Made by a program: the position numbers and the translations under genes | Notes under the pieces: model-generated | What the model saw: the letters and a program-made list of their open reading frames with translations, nothing else | The model's database searches: none | Told to the model about the DNA's origin: nothing | NCBI RefSeq assembly: GCF_051014685.1 | Contig: NC_135054.1 | Span: 5,274,001-5,338,000 of the forward strand | Direction: 5' to 3' | DNA length: 64,000 nt | DNA from: Ptiloglossa arizonensis | Lineage: Eukaryota; Arthropoda; Insecta; Hymenoptera; Colletidae | Part shown: one piece after another, positions 12,979 through 26,430 of the stretch | Numbering within the stretch: position 1 is the first letter of the stretch | How the letters are laid out: the number at the start of each line of letters is the position of its first letter

Positions 12979-15900
12979 ATGGTGTCGAATCGATTCAAAA
13001 TGTCAGGTTTAATTTTGCTACCGTTGCTGTTGCTATCGGCCATAACTGTTCAAGCCGAGAACAAGTATAGATTGCCGGAAAATGCTAAACCTATTAAATA
13101 TAACATTACACTGGAACCAGACTTGCAGAAATTTACTTTTAGTGGATCAGTGGAAATCACGGTTACCATTACGCAAAACACTGATACTTTGACTTTGAAT
13201 CAAAAAGATATTGAGATAACGAATATCACTATAGAACCAATGAAAATAGGTATAATAAAATCAATCCCGAATAACGACTTGGAATTCCAAACCATCTTAT
13301 TTAATGATACTCTCACCATGGGCAAGGAATACAAACTTACGATAACGTACAATGCCTTATTGAACGATATAAAGCGAGGATTTTACAGAAGCAGATATCT
13401 GGACAAGGAAAACAATATAAAGTAAGAACGCATGTTTATAGTAATGCATTGACGTAAAATGATCTAGACGATTTGTGACACTACAATGTAAGAACATTCT
13501 TAATTAACCACCATCAATCACAACTAGCAATGTTTTCAATAATTTTACCATTATATACAGATCGTTTCATGAAACATTATTTTTCTCTTGTAGATATATT
13601 GCCACAACTCATTTTGAGCCAACAGGTGCACGTATGGCATTTCCATGTTGGGACGAACCCGCGTATAAAGCAAAATTTACGATTAATTTAATACATCTAC
13701 GAAATTATACGAGTGTAATATCTAACATGAATCAAAACGGAACAACAGATAAATTTGGTGACAAAGTTATTACTAGGTTTAATGAAAGTCCACTTATGTC
13801 CAGTTACCTTGTGGCGTTTGTGGTATCGGACTATGGCAAAACTGAAAGCGATAACAAAAAGTACAGAGTTTATACAAAACCGCATGCGGTGAATCAAACA
13901 AGGTATGCATTAGAATTTGGTGAAAAAGTGATTCAACAGTTAGATAACTATACCAATATTAAATATTTCGAACGTATGGACAAAATGGACCAGATTTCTA
14001 TTAAAGACTTCACGGCAGGCGCTATGGAAAATTGGGGTCTTGTAACATACAGGTAATGATCATTACTAATAATTATGTCCGACCAACGTTTACCTTTTCT
14101 AACAGAATGATTTAAGAGATTAAAATTTAAACATGAATCACTCATTAACTCTAAAACTCGTTAAGAATTCTTCAAGTGACTAGTTTATCTCTGCATTTTC
14201 AAATACGATTTCTCTTTGTAAACACGAGGCGTATCCAATTTTTTCTCATGTGAAAATGAACAGACATAAACTTGACGAAACATCCTAACGCAGTTTATAG
14301 ATTAATTTATACAATGAGTCCTCCTTAACTTCAATTGATAGAAAAACGACATGTACACTCGGTTAAGTATAAAGTAATTTGAAGAAAAAGATTTATATTA
14401 TTCTTTAAAAATTGTTCGACACTTTCGTAATTAAACTATTCAGTTAGTATTGTATACTTTGAAACAGAAACATTAATTTGATCAATCAATCCGTGTTATT
14501 GTTTTAATTAAAGGGAAACCGCTCTTCTGTATGAAGAAGGTGTTACCACAACTCGTTCCAAGCAAAGTATAGCTACGATTATAGCGCACGAATTTGCACA
14601 TCAGTGGTTCGGAAATCTTGTTAGTCCAAAATGGTGGGAGTACATTTGGTTGAACGAAGGATTCGCTAATTATTTCCAATATTTCATCACTGATAAAGTA
14701 TGTACAAACGATTTTACATTTCATTTTATCAGCCACAGTTAGAATTATCTTCATTAGGAGGGATTAATACAAAAAAAAAATAACTCAAATCTTATCATAT
14801 TTGTTATTGTAATACATATTATAGACGTTACTAATTTTACTTAACGTTCAAGTGAAATTACGATTTACAAATCAGATCTACCGATCTCTTTGAAGCCCCT
14901 TTTTATTACTTTCAAACATCAATAAGAAAATTTTATATTTCTTTTTACGATACATTTTACGTTTTGATTATTTTTTTTTATGTTACATTCTGTTTCTTTC
15001 ATCGAGTGGGGCACTTTAATTAATAATTACATACTTGAATATAATTAACGTACATCGATTCCTTCTTGATCTTCGAATCTAGAAGTTTTCAAACGCATCG
15101 TCCGACAATGTAAAATTGTCACAAAATCTACTAGTTCGTAATATGTCATTTCAGTTAGTACCAGACTGGCGTTTAATGGAATTGTACGTTGTTGAGGCGT
15201 TGCAGGGATCTGCTTTCGTTGCAGACGCAAAAGCAAATTCACGTCCCATGAACCAAGCTGTAGATAGCCCCAGTGAAATTTCAAACCTATTTGACAATAT
15301 TGCGTATCAAAAAGGTAACGCTTCGATCAAATAAATACGTCCCCGTGATTACACCCATGCGTGACAAAATTTATAGTTTTCTATTGAAATAGTTCAAAGG
15401 ATTAACAGCGAGCTCAATAAAATACTTGGATTTAATAGATACTATATCAGATAAAAAGTACGAACAAACATGACGTGGACTTTTAATTAATTTTATTCGT
15501 TGCTTGATATCAACAGTATAGCGATACAGTACACGTAAATACATTGTAATATTATTCTATCTTATCAATCAATGCATTGTTCCGCGGCCATAAACATTAT
15601 TAGTTTAAAGATAAGTGTATGACTCTTCGTGACGACAAATTCAAGAGTTATTTCTTACTGGGCTACGCAAAGCCATAGCAGACATAAAAGAAAAGAAAAG
15701 AAAAATAGCAGAATTTAACAAAATTAACAATCAGCAATGAAAAATATTGAATTTATTTTTGTAGTACGATTAATCAATTCAATATTGTTGAGGATACTAA
15801 CGGTGACGGTACTGAAATAATTGATGTAACGAATTATTCTGACAAATAACGATGTAACATGTACTTTCTACAGCTGGATCAGTTATTCGAATGATGTCGC

Positions 15901-18900
15901 ACATATTGTCAGAAGAAGTGTTTCAAAAGAGATTGCAGGAATATCTCAAAGAGTTGTAAGTGTTCCAAGAATTTTTAAGTATTTACTTTCTACATCGGTA
16001 AATGACGTAAGGGAATGTTACGTTAATCGAGAAACTTTTATAAACGCACAAAACCTTCTCAAAGTGAAATGTTTAGAACAAATCTTCTCTTTCAAATAGT
16101 ACATACTTATGATGCAATAATAATTATTTTTCTCGTTTTAGTAGTTTTCTTATATTTTAAAAAACCGGTACAAGTTTTACGTTTATACAGTCTCATTCAT
16201 AAGATGTATCGTATATGCAGAATAATATCGCAATTGTGATTAAGAAATGAAACAAATACTTATTAATGCTCTGGTTAATAGTGTGATAAAATTTTTGCAA
16301 AAAAGTTGGCGAACAATTTTCAATTCTCTTCTCATCAATGTGTCCACCTTATTTGAGAATAATCGTTCGAATTATATGTGGTTTACTTAATTAATTTTAT
16401 TTAGTATCGTTGGACTAAATTCATTTCAACCATTCTATAATTCTTTTTGCAAATTCTTCATTGACTTTAAGTATGTTTATGTTGTAAATTATTATACATT
16501 TTGTGTATGTGTAAGTTATACATATATATGTTGAAAGCCTTACAGTAATAAAATAATTTAAAATAAGTAAATGCAACAAAATTAGATAATTATATCTGTA
16601 CCTTTATTTGCATTTGTAAAGGTAATTAAGGTATTTACATTTGGAAAGATTAACGCCGTTAAAATATTATTCTCAATAAATTACTTTCGAATTCATAACT
16701 GTGAATTACATACTTTATAATGCTGATTCTTAGAACCTACACTTTTTACAACAGTTTAATGTCTATTTGTCTCAACCAGAGTCTTTTCTAAAGAATCAGA
16801 GGAACTATCTTCAAACAGATATTTTATATGTTACAATCAAATATCATATTTAATTTACATTAACGATTATTACAGTTCTTTGAAAGTTGCTGAATCGAAA
16901 AATCTTATTGAACGCCTTCAAACTGCTCCAATAGCAGGAACAACCACACCGCTCAGCACAATAATTGATGCATGGATAAATAAGCCAGGGTATCCAGTGG
17001 TTACCATTAAGAAGAATGGAGCAGGAGCACTACAAATAAGTCAAGAGCAATTCTTACTGTATGGCACTAACAAAGCTACAAAGTGGTGGGTACCCCTTAC
17101 TTACGTCGAAGAGAAAAACCCTGACTTTAATAACACTAAAATAACAGAATGGTTGAAACCGAACGAAGATTTAATCATAAAAAATATTGATAAAAATGGC
17201 TGGTTTATTTTCAACACACAACACGCAGGTAATTAAACTATATACATTTGACCAGAAATTGTAGTACAATTGGTGACACGAACTCATACTGCATGAAAGA
17301 GCACTTTATCTTTATATTTTGCTTCAAGCCATCAAGCGCGTTAGTCTTCTTTAAAGTAGATACGGAAAACATATTTCCCTTAGGCGTCACGAGTCTATGA
17401 AGTTATACGAACCATCGGTATCCTAGACGAATCTTTTTGACCTCCCTCCTCGCTGAAGCCGCAAGCGTTTATGCTTTAGCTTCCCGTCACCACATTTCAA
17501 CTCCTGTCAAGAACACGTACACGACATTCTGCCTGGGCACCACTCTTAGTCCTGCTAACACCGTTCTGGAGATAATTCCAAACCGGAATGCAACCAGCTT
17601 CTTGTCAATGAAAACCCTTATATCTTTAAGCAGGACTACGGTGAAGATCCCATTTCTCACGAACCCCTCACTGCCTCTCTCCTTTGCTATTACTCCAACA
17701 ACATTCATAATAGGAAATAGAACCGTGATCGGTGACAGTTTAGGAACACCGTGTAATCTTCATCTGCCTCGATAGAAAACATCGTCTGAAAAGCAACAAG
17801 GAAAAAAGGCACTGTCGCCTTCCACATTACTCCATTCCTCTCATCAAGTCACGAATCTGAATCGAAGCTAGGCGTTAATTTATTTCAACCACTGAGTTTC
17901 TCTGGTACTGTCGGTACTTTTAAGATCCCATGATGAGGAAGGCACCTTTTCAATCTGCTTTGGAGACAAATCGATCGTTTTTAATTCTTCTTTGAGTGCC
18001 TCGTCCCTGAGAATGTTTTCCTCATCATCTAGTTTAGAGTCTAGGGCTCTTCTTGTATGGCCCTCAAATTCAATTTCTTCCTTTCAGCCTCCGTCATTTC
18101 GTCTTAGAAGGGGTCTTCGCATAATGTAGGTGATCAAATTGGTTTAAATTTTCTACACAATTAGTATATCTAATGAATAATAACATAGTAAATGCATAGA
18201 TCTTACCGTTCAATATTTTTCAAGAAAATTATGTTTGAATTTTTTTCTTGTATATTCAGGATATTTTCGGAGACTTTAACCACTTTTTTTCAAGCACTCC
18301 AGTTAATCTGATAATAAAATGTTTCGAACAATAGTTTGTCACTTTTCGACAAGCTATACGTTCAGACAGAGAGTCGGGAGACAGGCCTCAGTTGCAAATT
18401 TCCAAAAAGGAAACTTTTCTTCATATATTCTTTAAGATATGAGCTACACGAAAATTATAGTTAGTAGAGCTATACGTTAAACATAATTTTCCTGAAAATT
18501 ATTGAATTGTGAGATTTATACATTTACTATGTCATTATTCATTGTATTCATTAACTGCGTACAAAATTTGAACCGAACTGGTGACTCCCATTACACGGAT
18601 CCCTTACTATGATGAAGTACTCATTGGGATTTCCCAACCCTGTTTCTTCTATCCACCACCGACCGTAGATTCCCAAACCCCTTCACCTAGTAAATATGTT
18701 CTCCTCCATTTCCCGAATCTTTGATATTATCCATTTAATACCTATGGATAAGGTTGGAAATGACGTCAACCTGGACAGAGTTGCTTTACCCAGGGAAGTC
18801 TGATACTTCGGAGAGGGGGTAGCAGGGGATGAAATTCCATATCCTATCGTCGCATCGCATAGCTTGTGATCGAGGGTAATTTACTTGTGATAGAGTTGCT

Positions 18901-21900
18901 ATCCTCGCAACACAGGCAGTGAAGCCAAAACCACCACTGCTTCTACCGTCACTTACGATACACAAAACTAAAAAAAGAATAGCAATTTCATTTACAACAA
19001 TCTAATATTTGGAAAGTTAGTCGTTAGAATTAATCGCGATTAACGTTAATCGATTATTGAAATTGAAATAAACGTGTCACAACGATTGACAGTTACGTTA
19101 ATCACTAGTGGTTTCCCATCATTGTTAACCAAAGAAATTTTCAAAAATCGAAAATTCCATTTTGACATATTTAACACATTTATGAGAGAAATTAATTTTT
19201 AATTCATTGTATAATTAACAACAAAATAGAAATTTTTATTTTTCGTACAAATCATCACTGTGTGATAGATATACTTTCGAATTGCTTTTTTTTTCGTTAA
19301 AAAACGATTTTTTCGACGAAAAAGTATTTCGTCCACATTAATATAAGTTTACTATTTAATAATGCGAATATTAGTAAAGTACTTGTTTAAAATTCACGAT
19401 AAATTCATTATACGCTATAAGTTACATTCATTTTCTAATTACTTCACGAATATTCAAATATAAGAACAATTCCTTTTCAGGTTACTATCGGGTGAACTAC
19501 GACGTTGAAAATTGGGAACGCCTAACGGCATTCTTGCAGAAGAAAGATTACACAAAAATACATCCCGTAAATCGTGCTCAATTGATCGATGATGCTTTAA
19601 ATATGGCTCGAACGAATCGTTTAAATTACACTATTGCATTGACACTCAGCCTTTACCTCAACCGGGAAACAGATTATATTCCGTGGACTTCAGCTTTCAG
19701 AAATTTGAACTTCTTCCATAATATGCTGTATACTTCCAAACACTACGCTATGTTCAAGGTACAAATACGTAAATAATAACGACAATGAGTTTCACCTTCT
19801 CTTTCCTTTGGTGATTCAATATCATTGAATCACTTTCATTCGACTCACAGTAACTGTGACATTAGCGTAAGAATTATTCAAAATTCGAAACATCAGTTTA
19901 CACAACGCCATTCTTTCAAAGAATTTCATTCTCACTTTTTAGAACGATATACATCGCTTCATTCGCATTCAACTGAATGAAACATACAACTTTAACTCAA
20001 ATAGATATTATATTGATTTGTTCGAATCGTTTCAGAGTTACGTTCAATATATACTGGAGGGTGTGACGAAACAGGTGACGTATAAGCCTATGAAAACCGA
20101 CATTGACGTCACAAAACTTCTTAGGACGAACATAATGAAATGGGCCTGTAAAGTTGACATTCAGGAATGCATAAAATACGCTCAGGAGGAATTTAAAAAG
20201 TGGTTTGCCAATTCAATTCATTATAGGTACGTTCTTATCATTTTTGTTGTTAATAATATTTGTAAATCATGACAGACTTGAGCTTTAAAAACTTGCTTCT
20301 TTAATTTTTCACTTTTTTCTACATTGAGTAAAATAAGTTTCCAACAGTGGACGTAGAATAGAATATATGATAGTTCATAATGTGTAAGGATTAAGTAATA
20401 AGTTTCGCTTTATTTCATTATGTGACTGTAAATCAATTTTACCTAATTTTGAGAAAGTAATGCTATTTGATTGTCGAATTCGTAATATCGAGGTGACACA
20501 ATTTTGTTTTTACACTTACGTCATTTGTCTTCACAAGTATCTATTTTAAATTATTAGTTTCGATGTATACCAAAAATACATTGTATACAAAGTTAGACGA
20601 ACTTCATGACATAACCAAACAGAAGAGGTTTATAAATTATAGAACAATAGTGTATCGTTCAAAGCTTCGTTTCTGAGAAAATCAAATTTAAAAATTCAAA
20701 TACACATTTAATCGAATAAATCTTGTTGCTTCTGCCTTTATGAATATTAATGACAGTATGCTTGGGAATAATATAATTCATTTATCGAGGAATATAGTAA
20801 TTTGTGTTTTTTGCCTATATTTTTTTTCATTCAACTGAAGTCATTATACTGTAGATATCAATTGTAACGTAACATTTTTATAATTTGATATACCGCATAT
20901 TACAAACGCGTAAATTCGTAATAATTATTCAAAATAACGTCTTGAATGTCTATAATAAATTGTACTTGGTTCAATTCCTTTTTATCCGATATATTTATTT
21001 TACTACTAATTATTGCCAATTATTATAAGCTCAATGTTTTTAAGAAACATGAGCCACTTCATTAAGTAAATCAAGCTCGATTATAAATGTTATTTTTTCG
21101 TTATGTTATTCTTCTTGCATTAAAATGGTTATACTTTTTCTATAGACTCGACCCCGATTTAAAGAGCAACATTCTCTGCTATGGATTAAAATACAGCGAT
21201 TTAGATACATGGAATAAGACTTTGAACATTTTGGCGAAAACTACAGCCGACAAGGATGAAAGAAACACTCTTCTTGCGGTCATGGGTTGCTCCAACTCAA
21301 CATCAATCCTGAAACAATTCCTGGAACAATCTCTTGAAAAGGATTCACCAATCGACTTCGAAGTCGCTGTTCAAGCTGTGATGGCTAATAATCAATTGGA
21401 AGGATTTGATCTTGTTCTGAGCACACTTATAATGCAACTTGAGAATATCAAAAAGCTGTAATTAATGATAACATTGAAGACTACCATATTTAACAAAATG
21501 ATTTGGTAATTCAAAATTGTATTATTTTTCTCGTTTCAGAGAAAATTCCGAGGACAAGATAAAATCTTGCATAGACACCCTTGGAAACGCAGTTGTAACT
21601 ATAGATCAATATTTACGGGTATGGTAATATTTTATTATATTTATTATTTAAGAACTATTAACACGCAACGTGTATGTTATTTATAGAAAATTTAACATTG
21701 TGTTCTCTTATGCTAAAATTCTCAATTATAAAAGTTCGACATTTTATTGTAAAATGATATCAATAGGTCAAAGAACTATATAAACAAGAAGCAGATTATG
21801 AAAATATTCAAATATTTTGTTGCATTTTACGACGGTCGGGTAACATTTCGGTTAATCGATACTTAATTAAACAACTAACTAGTTTAGTAATTGACAACTT

Positions 21901-22207
21901 GTTTATAATCAATTCTTGTAACAATGATTTGCTTGTTTGCGTTAAAATTATTCTTTAATGTCACAAAACCAATATTATTTACTTCTTTCAGCTGAGCACA
22001 TTCACTACTAAAATAGACGCAAAGGCTGAGCTCGTACAGACTACAGTACAAAAATCAACGAGAAACATTGATTGGATCGAATCGTACGGAGCAGTTGTTG
22101 AAAATTGGTTGCACCATAACCCAACAAGACATAATTCTGCTGGCACAATAGCTCTAACATCTTTCCTCTTCGTCATCCTTTCATTCTTCGTTACGCAATT
22201 TTATTAA
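12979..22207 (+). CDS. Gene B: GPI-anchored M1 aminopeptidase N (11 exons, 918 aa)
   Basis: This is a typical insect aminopeptidase N, a cell-surface zinc exopeptidase. Exons: 12979-13421, 13594-14052, 14514-14697, 15155-15314, 15874-15955, 16876-17228, 19481-19758, 20036-20226, 21146-21457, 21540-21618, 21992-22207. All splice sites are GT-AG and in phase (2757 nt with stop). A leucine-rich signal peptide follows either Met at 12979 or the in-frame Met at 13000. Motifs: PCWDEP (about 165-170), GAMEN 290-294, HEFAH 326-330 with third ligand E349, and AYQKAGSVIRM with the catalytic-type Tyr. The ERAP1_C-like helical domain follows. The C-terminus has small residues (HNSAG, about 894-898), then a hydrophobic tail to the end, typical of a GPI-attachment signal. 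Unlike gene A and the three units of gene C, it has no intron before the MSSYLVAF segment. Its length is normal for the family. Confidence 0.93.
17487..18110 (-). pseudogene. Degraded coding-like segment, family not recognised
   Basis: Read on the minus strand from about 18100 downwards, the sequence gives a charged, helix-like stretch ([17 protein letters not shown], then [19 protein letters not shown]). After stops and frame changes it gives a 73-aa open frame at 17708-17487. The stops and breaks, together with higher GC than the surrounding intron, suggest an old insertion: a processed gene copy or a transposon fragment. I cannot name the family. The plus-strand frame over 17437-17775 overlaps it and is probably a shadow. 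Confidence 0.3.
18121..18600 (+). mobile_element. Long-inverted-repeat element (MITE-like) in gene B intron
   Basis: The ~115 bp at about 18121-18240 recur in reverse complement at about 18474-18600 with moderate divergence. Shared words include TGAATAAT.ACATAGTAAATG and GAAAATTATGTTT. The spacer of roughly 230 bp carries no coding potential. This layout fits a non-autonomous DNA transposon (MITE) or foldback element. I did not identify a target-site duplication, so the outer ends are approximate. Confidence 0.65.
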
Positions 22208-22266
22208 GAGGATTATCATTTTTCTACATGTTACATGCATATGTGCCATGCCTAGGTATTTCGTCA

Positions 22267-22300
22267 AATAAACGAAACAAAAGAAAGTACATGAAATAAA
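22267..22300 (+). terminator. Two polyadenylation signals AATAAA, gene B
   Basis: AATAAA occurs at 22267-22272 and again at 22295-22300, 60 and 88 bases after the gene B stop codon. Confidence 0.65.
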
Positions 22301-22964
22301 GTGCAAGTATTTTTTTTGTATAAAGTAAAACGTGGATGCTCATTTGTAAAATATACATACCTAATGTACATGGCTTTACATTATGTCGGAAGGTTTAATA
22401 GTAAACTGGCTGTATAGATGTAGATATAAGTGTAAGTGATTTGAAATATAATACAATACTTTAGCATTAAAAACCGATGACTGTGTAATATGACTGTAAA
22501 TAATGTAGATGTGTTTGTAAATATATCTAAATGACAAATATATTATTCTATATTTTCAAAAATTTATAATAGAAAAACACAAACTTCATTACATTTGAAC
22601 TGATAAATCGTAGAATAAAGCTCTGCTTGAAACTGTTTTCACTTTTTGATGGTTTCTGTCAAAAATCAGAAAATTTATAAAAACTGCAAAAGAATCATTT
22701 TTATTTGAACAATAATTACCGCTGGGCTTCAATTTTCGAAATAGGTACACAAATTAAATCATTATAATCATAAAATTTAATACCTTTTGAACTCTTATTA
22801 AAAACCGCTTTAGATTGACTTTAAATTGTGTGTACAATACAAATAATTTGTAATAAACGTGTTTTTCGTATTCCAAAAAAATTCATATAGCTTCTTTAAA
22901 CACTTTAAGTAAAAGTTTTAGTATTGTATCATGTTATGTGTAATTACAGTTTTAATTTGTTCTT

Positions 22965-23015
22965 TTATATTATATTATTTATATACTTGAATTATATTAT
23001 ATTATTTATATACTT
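22965..23015 (+). repeat. Two-copy tandem repeat, 27-bp period
   Basis: A 24-bp AT-only unit, TTATATTATATTA followed by TTTATATACTT, occurs twice and identically at 22965-22988 and 22992-23015, separated by three bases. Confidence 0.85.
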
Positions 23016-23999
23016 ATTTATGCATATATTATGTAAAATATTTTACATATTTATGTTCTATTATTGCTTTTAAACTTAAAATATTAATTCAAAATAATTT
23101 GTTCCCCGTTAAAAGAATTTTATAGAATTAATAAATAATAAATTAATAAATAAAATTAATAATACTATTCCACTTAAATCCGAATCTACGCCAATATTTT
23201 AAGATCCACCGCTCGCTTTGCACCGTCTCACTTATCTCGACACATTTCATTTCTTTTCTTCACCAACACTCTTATTAGTATGTGTGAGTGCTTCCGCCAA
23301 TCGTAATGATTATGCCTACGTCAGAAAATGCGTATGAGACGAGACTTGCATTTGCCACTTCACCCGAATTCCTTCCAAAGATCATCGGGTCAGTCACGCA
23401 CGATACTTGTGATCGTTTACCTATATCTATATCCAACATCAGAAATAAATTTGTCTCATTAATAAATCTAGTATAAAGCCTATTCACTTTAATGAAACTT
23501 GTCCATAGATCGAATATTTAGTGCTGAAGTACAGACACTGTTTGGAAATGTTACTAAGTTGCTACGGATTTAGAAAATTTATCTTATCAACAGCTGGTAA
23601 CAATAATTGCTTTCGTATACAATAAATGCTTAAAAGTAATACTTGGTTGATAATGTACAGAGGAAGGATATCTTAACTTAACTACATATCATTCCAGGAA
23701 AACAAGCCTAATCGCTTTAATTAGTTCTAGAATCATACTTTTAATTCAATAGCTTTTAGAAATGATACAGTGTTAGTATATTATTATTGCACAATGGAAA
23801 AATGATTTCTGTATCAAAAGCTATTTAACTTGTCACCAATGATATATGGATCCAATTATGTCATTAAACTTATCAGTTTTGTACAAATTCATCAGTTCAA
23901 TAAAATTGAAACGAGGACGTGGATTTAGATGCAAAAGTGATGCAACTCTTCACTTCGTGAATAAAGAGAGTATGATTTCTGTATTTAAGCGGCAAGTAC

Positions 24000-25530
24000 T
24001 TTTTTTCGTGAGGGGAATCTTCATAAAACTTCCCCGTCCCTTTAGGGAAAGGTCGAAAGACATGTGGGATTCCCCGTCCCAGGAATCCAAGTGCGAAGCT
24101 TGCCCACTAAAACCCCCACGGTGATTGTACTTGCGTGACCAGACAGGGACACCGAGGGCCGACAGCGGACCTCATTTTGCTCGTATATTTTGGGCAAGGG
24201 AGGAGAGGGATTCTTTTCGTGCGAACCTCTCTCAACCCTTTCATCCTAGTCACAGCGTCGGAAACGTCCGGTAACGGGCAGGATCACACTGCCCCGCTAC
24301 CACTCGTTTAAAGGACCGCAATATACGCGGGAGCATAAGGCCCAAATTCACGACCATCCATGATTTCTCCGACTGCGCCCCTAATAGGGAAGGAACCCAC
24401 ATACACCGGGGTGACATGGGAACAACCAGTCCTCAGCTTACCGAAAGCAATTTGGGAGGGACTGAAGCACATTAAGCTTCTCGAGTTCAAGCTCCTTAGG
24501 TCCCCTCCTGCCATCCGAAAACTGAGGACACGCAAGCGAGAGACTAAGGAGCGACTGCAATCTTCACCCGCGAGCTCACATTCCCTTCCCGCAGCTTCCT
24601 TTTGTAATATGACTCGTTCACAGAAAGAGGACACGCCCCTTCACTTCCCATCACCGCCCAATTTCTCCCACCAGGACACGTCGCTCATCCGCTCGTACGG
24701 GGTACACCTTCAGGGTGAGCTACGCCGTGTCCTGGTCGCTGAGACAGTGACAGCAATGCGTTGTCGCTTTCTTCCTGATACGGTGCAGGTACCACCAGAA
24801 ACATCTATGCCCGGACAGCATCTTCACCATTCGGTAGATAAGGCCACTGAAATTTCTATTCAACCATTTCATCAAGAGTGGTCGGTGAGTCCTGAGCTCA
24901 AAAGTTTGCTGCCCAGTGATCGGCTGGACCAGTTGCTGCTACCATTGTAACAACGTAGACTACCGGACTTAGCGTTTGAAGGCTTCTGTCTCTCCTCCTG
25001 CTGGGAATGGCTGTCACCTCGTGGGACACCATTCTGTATGTGCGGACGACTTGCAAATTGTATTGTGGCAAGACTAGCTGCCTATGGATTCGACGCAGCA
25101 GTGTCATGATACTTTGGGAGACGTATAGGTCACCCGTTCACACAGAAGCCTCGTACAAAGCGCTCGGGTCCCCCAGATTGGGAAGGAGGTCCCTCACAAC
25201 GCCAATGGCTGTCCAAGATCAGTTCCAAATATTTCATCTGACACTTCACCTCGACATTAACGCCATCCGCCTGGATCAGGGAGGTGGCAGTTTCCGTCGA
25301 TATGTGTGGAAACACAGCACATCGGTTTTATGCCTGGAGCGGTACCTCCAGGTCAATCCTTTTGATCAGTTCGACGACGCTCGGGCAACCTTCTCGGTCT
25401 GTCATACAATCCTTCCTCAGTGATCCCCAACGGCTAGCACCAGCGTATCGATAGCGTAACAAACTAGGCTGACGTTGTCGGGAAGGTCTTCGTCGCACAG
25501 GGCGGTGAGACAGTGTAACCTTCCTCGTCG
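24000..25530 (-). mobile_element. Degraded 5'-truncated non-LTR retrotransposon (R1/Jockey-like)
   Basis: The minus strand carries, in shifting frames with several stops, the 3' half of a LINE ORF2. About 25500-25430 holds the reverse transcriptase active-site region as CYAIDTLVLAVGD. The YxDD box is read YAID, with the first catalytic Asp lost, at 25447-25458. About 25300-25190 gives VEVKCQMKYLELILDSHW, the RT thumb-side motif normally KYLGLTLD. About 24860-24650 gives GHRCFWWYLHRI followed by CCHC and DTA-LTLKVYP, the C-terminal zinc-knuckle region of R1-clade ORF2. A short A-run in this orientation near 24001-24008 probably marks the 3' end. GC content is much higher than in the flanks. 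The element is dead, and no target-site duplication was found. Confidence 0.75.
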
Positions 25531-25778
25531 TCAGCTCAAATCAAACATTTTCTGTGTCATATATTCCAATTATTGGAATTTGATTTATAATAAATTTAAC
25601 ACTGAATCAAGGAAGCGATACTGAAACCGCAGAATCAGCTGCATCGGATTCCTATGATTCAACCAATTCAAGAACTGGTTGGTTTTCTAATGCAAGAAAT
25701 TGTAAAGGTTATGATTGTTTTAATTTTAGTATAACTTGTTTTAGTGTAAATTGTAATTATATAGAATTTATCTAAACA

Positions 25779-26430
25779 GAAATGAGTATAAACGGAGTTA
25801 TATTATTTTTAATGAATACAAATTAGTTCTTTTCGGTATAAATAATTTTCAAAATATTAATAATTATTACGCGTATTGAATTGTATTCATTTTTTTCATC
25901 ACGAGAAACTTATTGAATCATAGTGTTTAAATAGAAACGAAATTATTCTGTTTCTTCGTAGCTAACATTTGATTAGAAGGCTACACCGATGAAACCGTCA
26001 AGAATAGCGACTATGGGAGGAACGAGATGTATTATAAATACACTGTCTCTTCTTTTCACAGCCGAATACTTGCTCTTCTGTCGCATATTATTCTGCATAT
26101 TATACATCGACGCTCCGCCCGTAATCCGTTGCCGCTTGTACGATTTCAAGCAAGAATCGCCATTGGCCGAAGCTGGCGACCGTAGCGAGACCGAATGAGA
26201 GAGAATATTGCGTCATTGGCGTAGCCTTCTAATCAAATGTTAGCTATTAAGAAACAGAATGGTTTCGTTCCTGTTCAAATACTATCACTGATTCGATAAG
26301 TTTCTTGTAATGAAAAAATGAATACAATTTAATATACGTAATAATCATTATTATTTTGAAAATGATTTAATCTGTATTACCGAAGCGGTAATTGTGACAA
26401 CTATTAGGAAAAATAATCCTATCGCTAAAC
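25779..26430 (+). mobile_element. Foldback/MITE element with ~160-210 bp inverted repeats, copy 1
   Basis: The arm at about 25831-25991 recurs in reverse complement at about 26213-26386 at high identity. Shared blocks include AGCTAACATTTGATTAGAAG next to GGCTAC..CGATG, CAAGAAACTTAT-like words, and AATTGTATTCATTTTTT. Comparison with the copies at 26883 and 53893 extends the left end to GAAATGAGTATAAACGGA at 25779. The right end is more eroded. The ~220-bp centre contains GGGCGGAGC-like sequence on the reverse strand and has no transposase. It is a non-autonomous DNA element, and its superfamily is not determined. Confidence 0.75.

Larger units (their letters stand above)
17229..19480 (+). other. 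Long intron 6 of gene B with inserted DNA
   Basis: This 2.25-kb intron splits a glycine codon (G|GT) just before YYRVNYD. It is less AT-rich than the other introns from about 17400 to 18120. It contains a degraded coding-like stretch on the minus strand and an inverted-repeat element, both listed separately. Confidence 0.7.
22208..23999. other. Intergenic, AT-rich, no gene seen
   Basis: This stretch is 3' flanking DNA of gene B and extremely AT-rich around 22900-23170. A short open frame at 23275-23487 exists on both strands and shows no family resemblance. Confidence 0.5.

Noticed and set aside
24360..24950. A 196-aa plus-strand open frame
   Set aside because: It lies antisense to the LINE ORF2 remnant, whose recognisable motifs are all on the minus strand.
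25007..25423. A 138-aa plus-strand open frame
   Set aside because: Same reason: it is a shadow of the minus-strand reverse transcriptase region.
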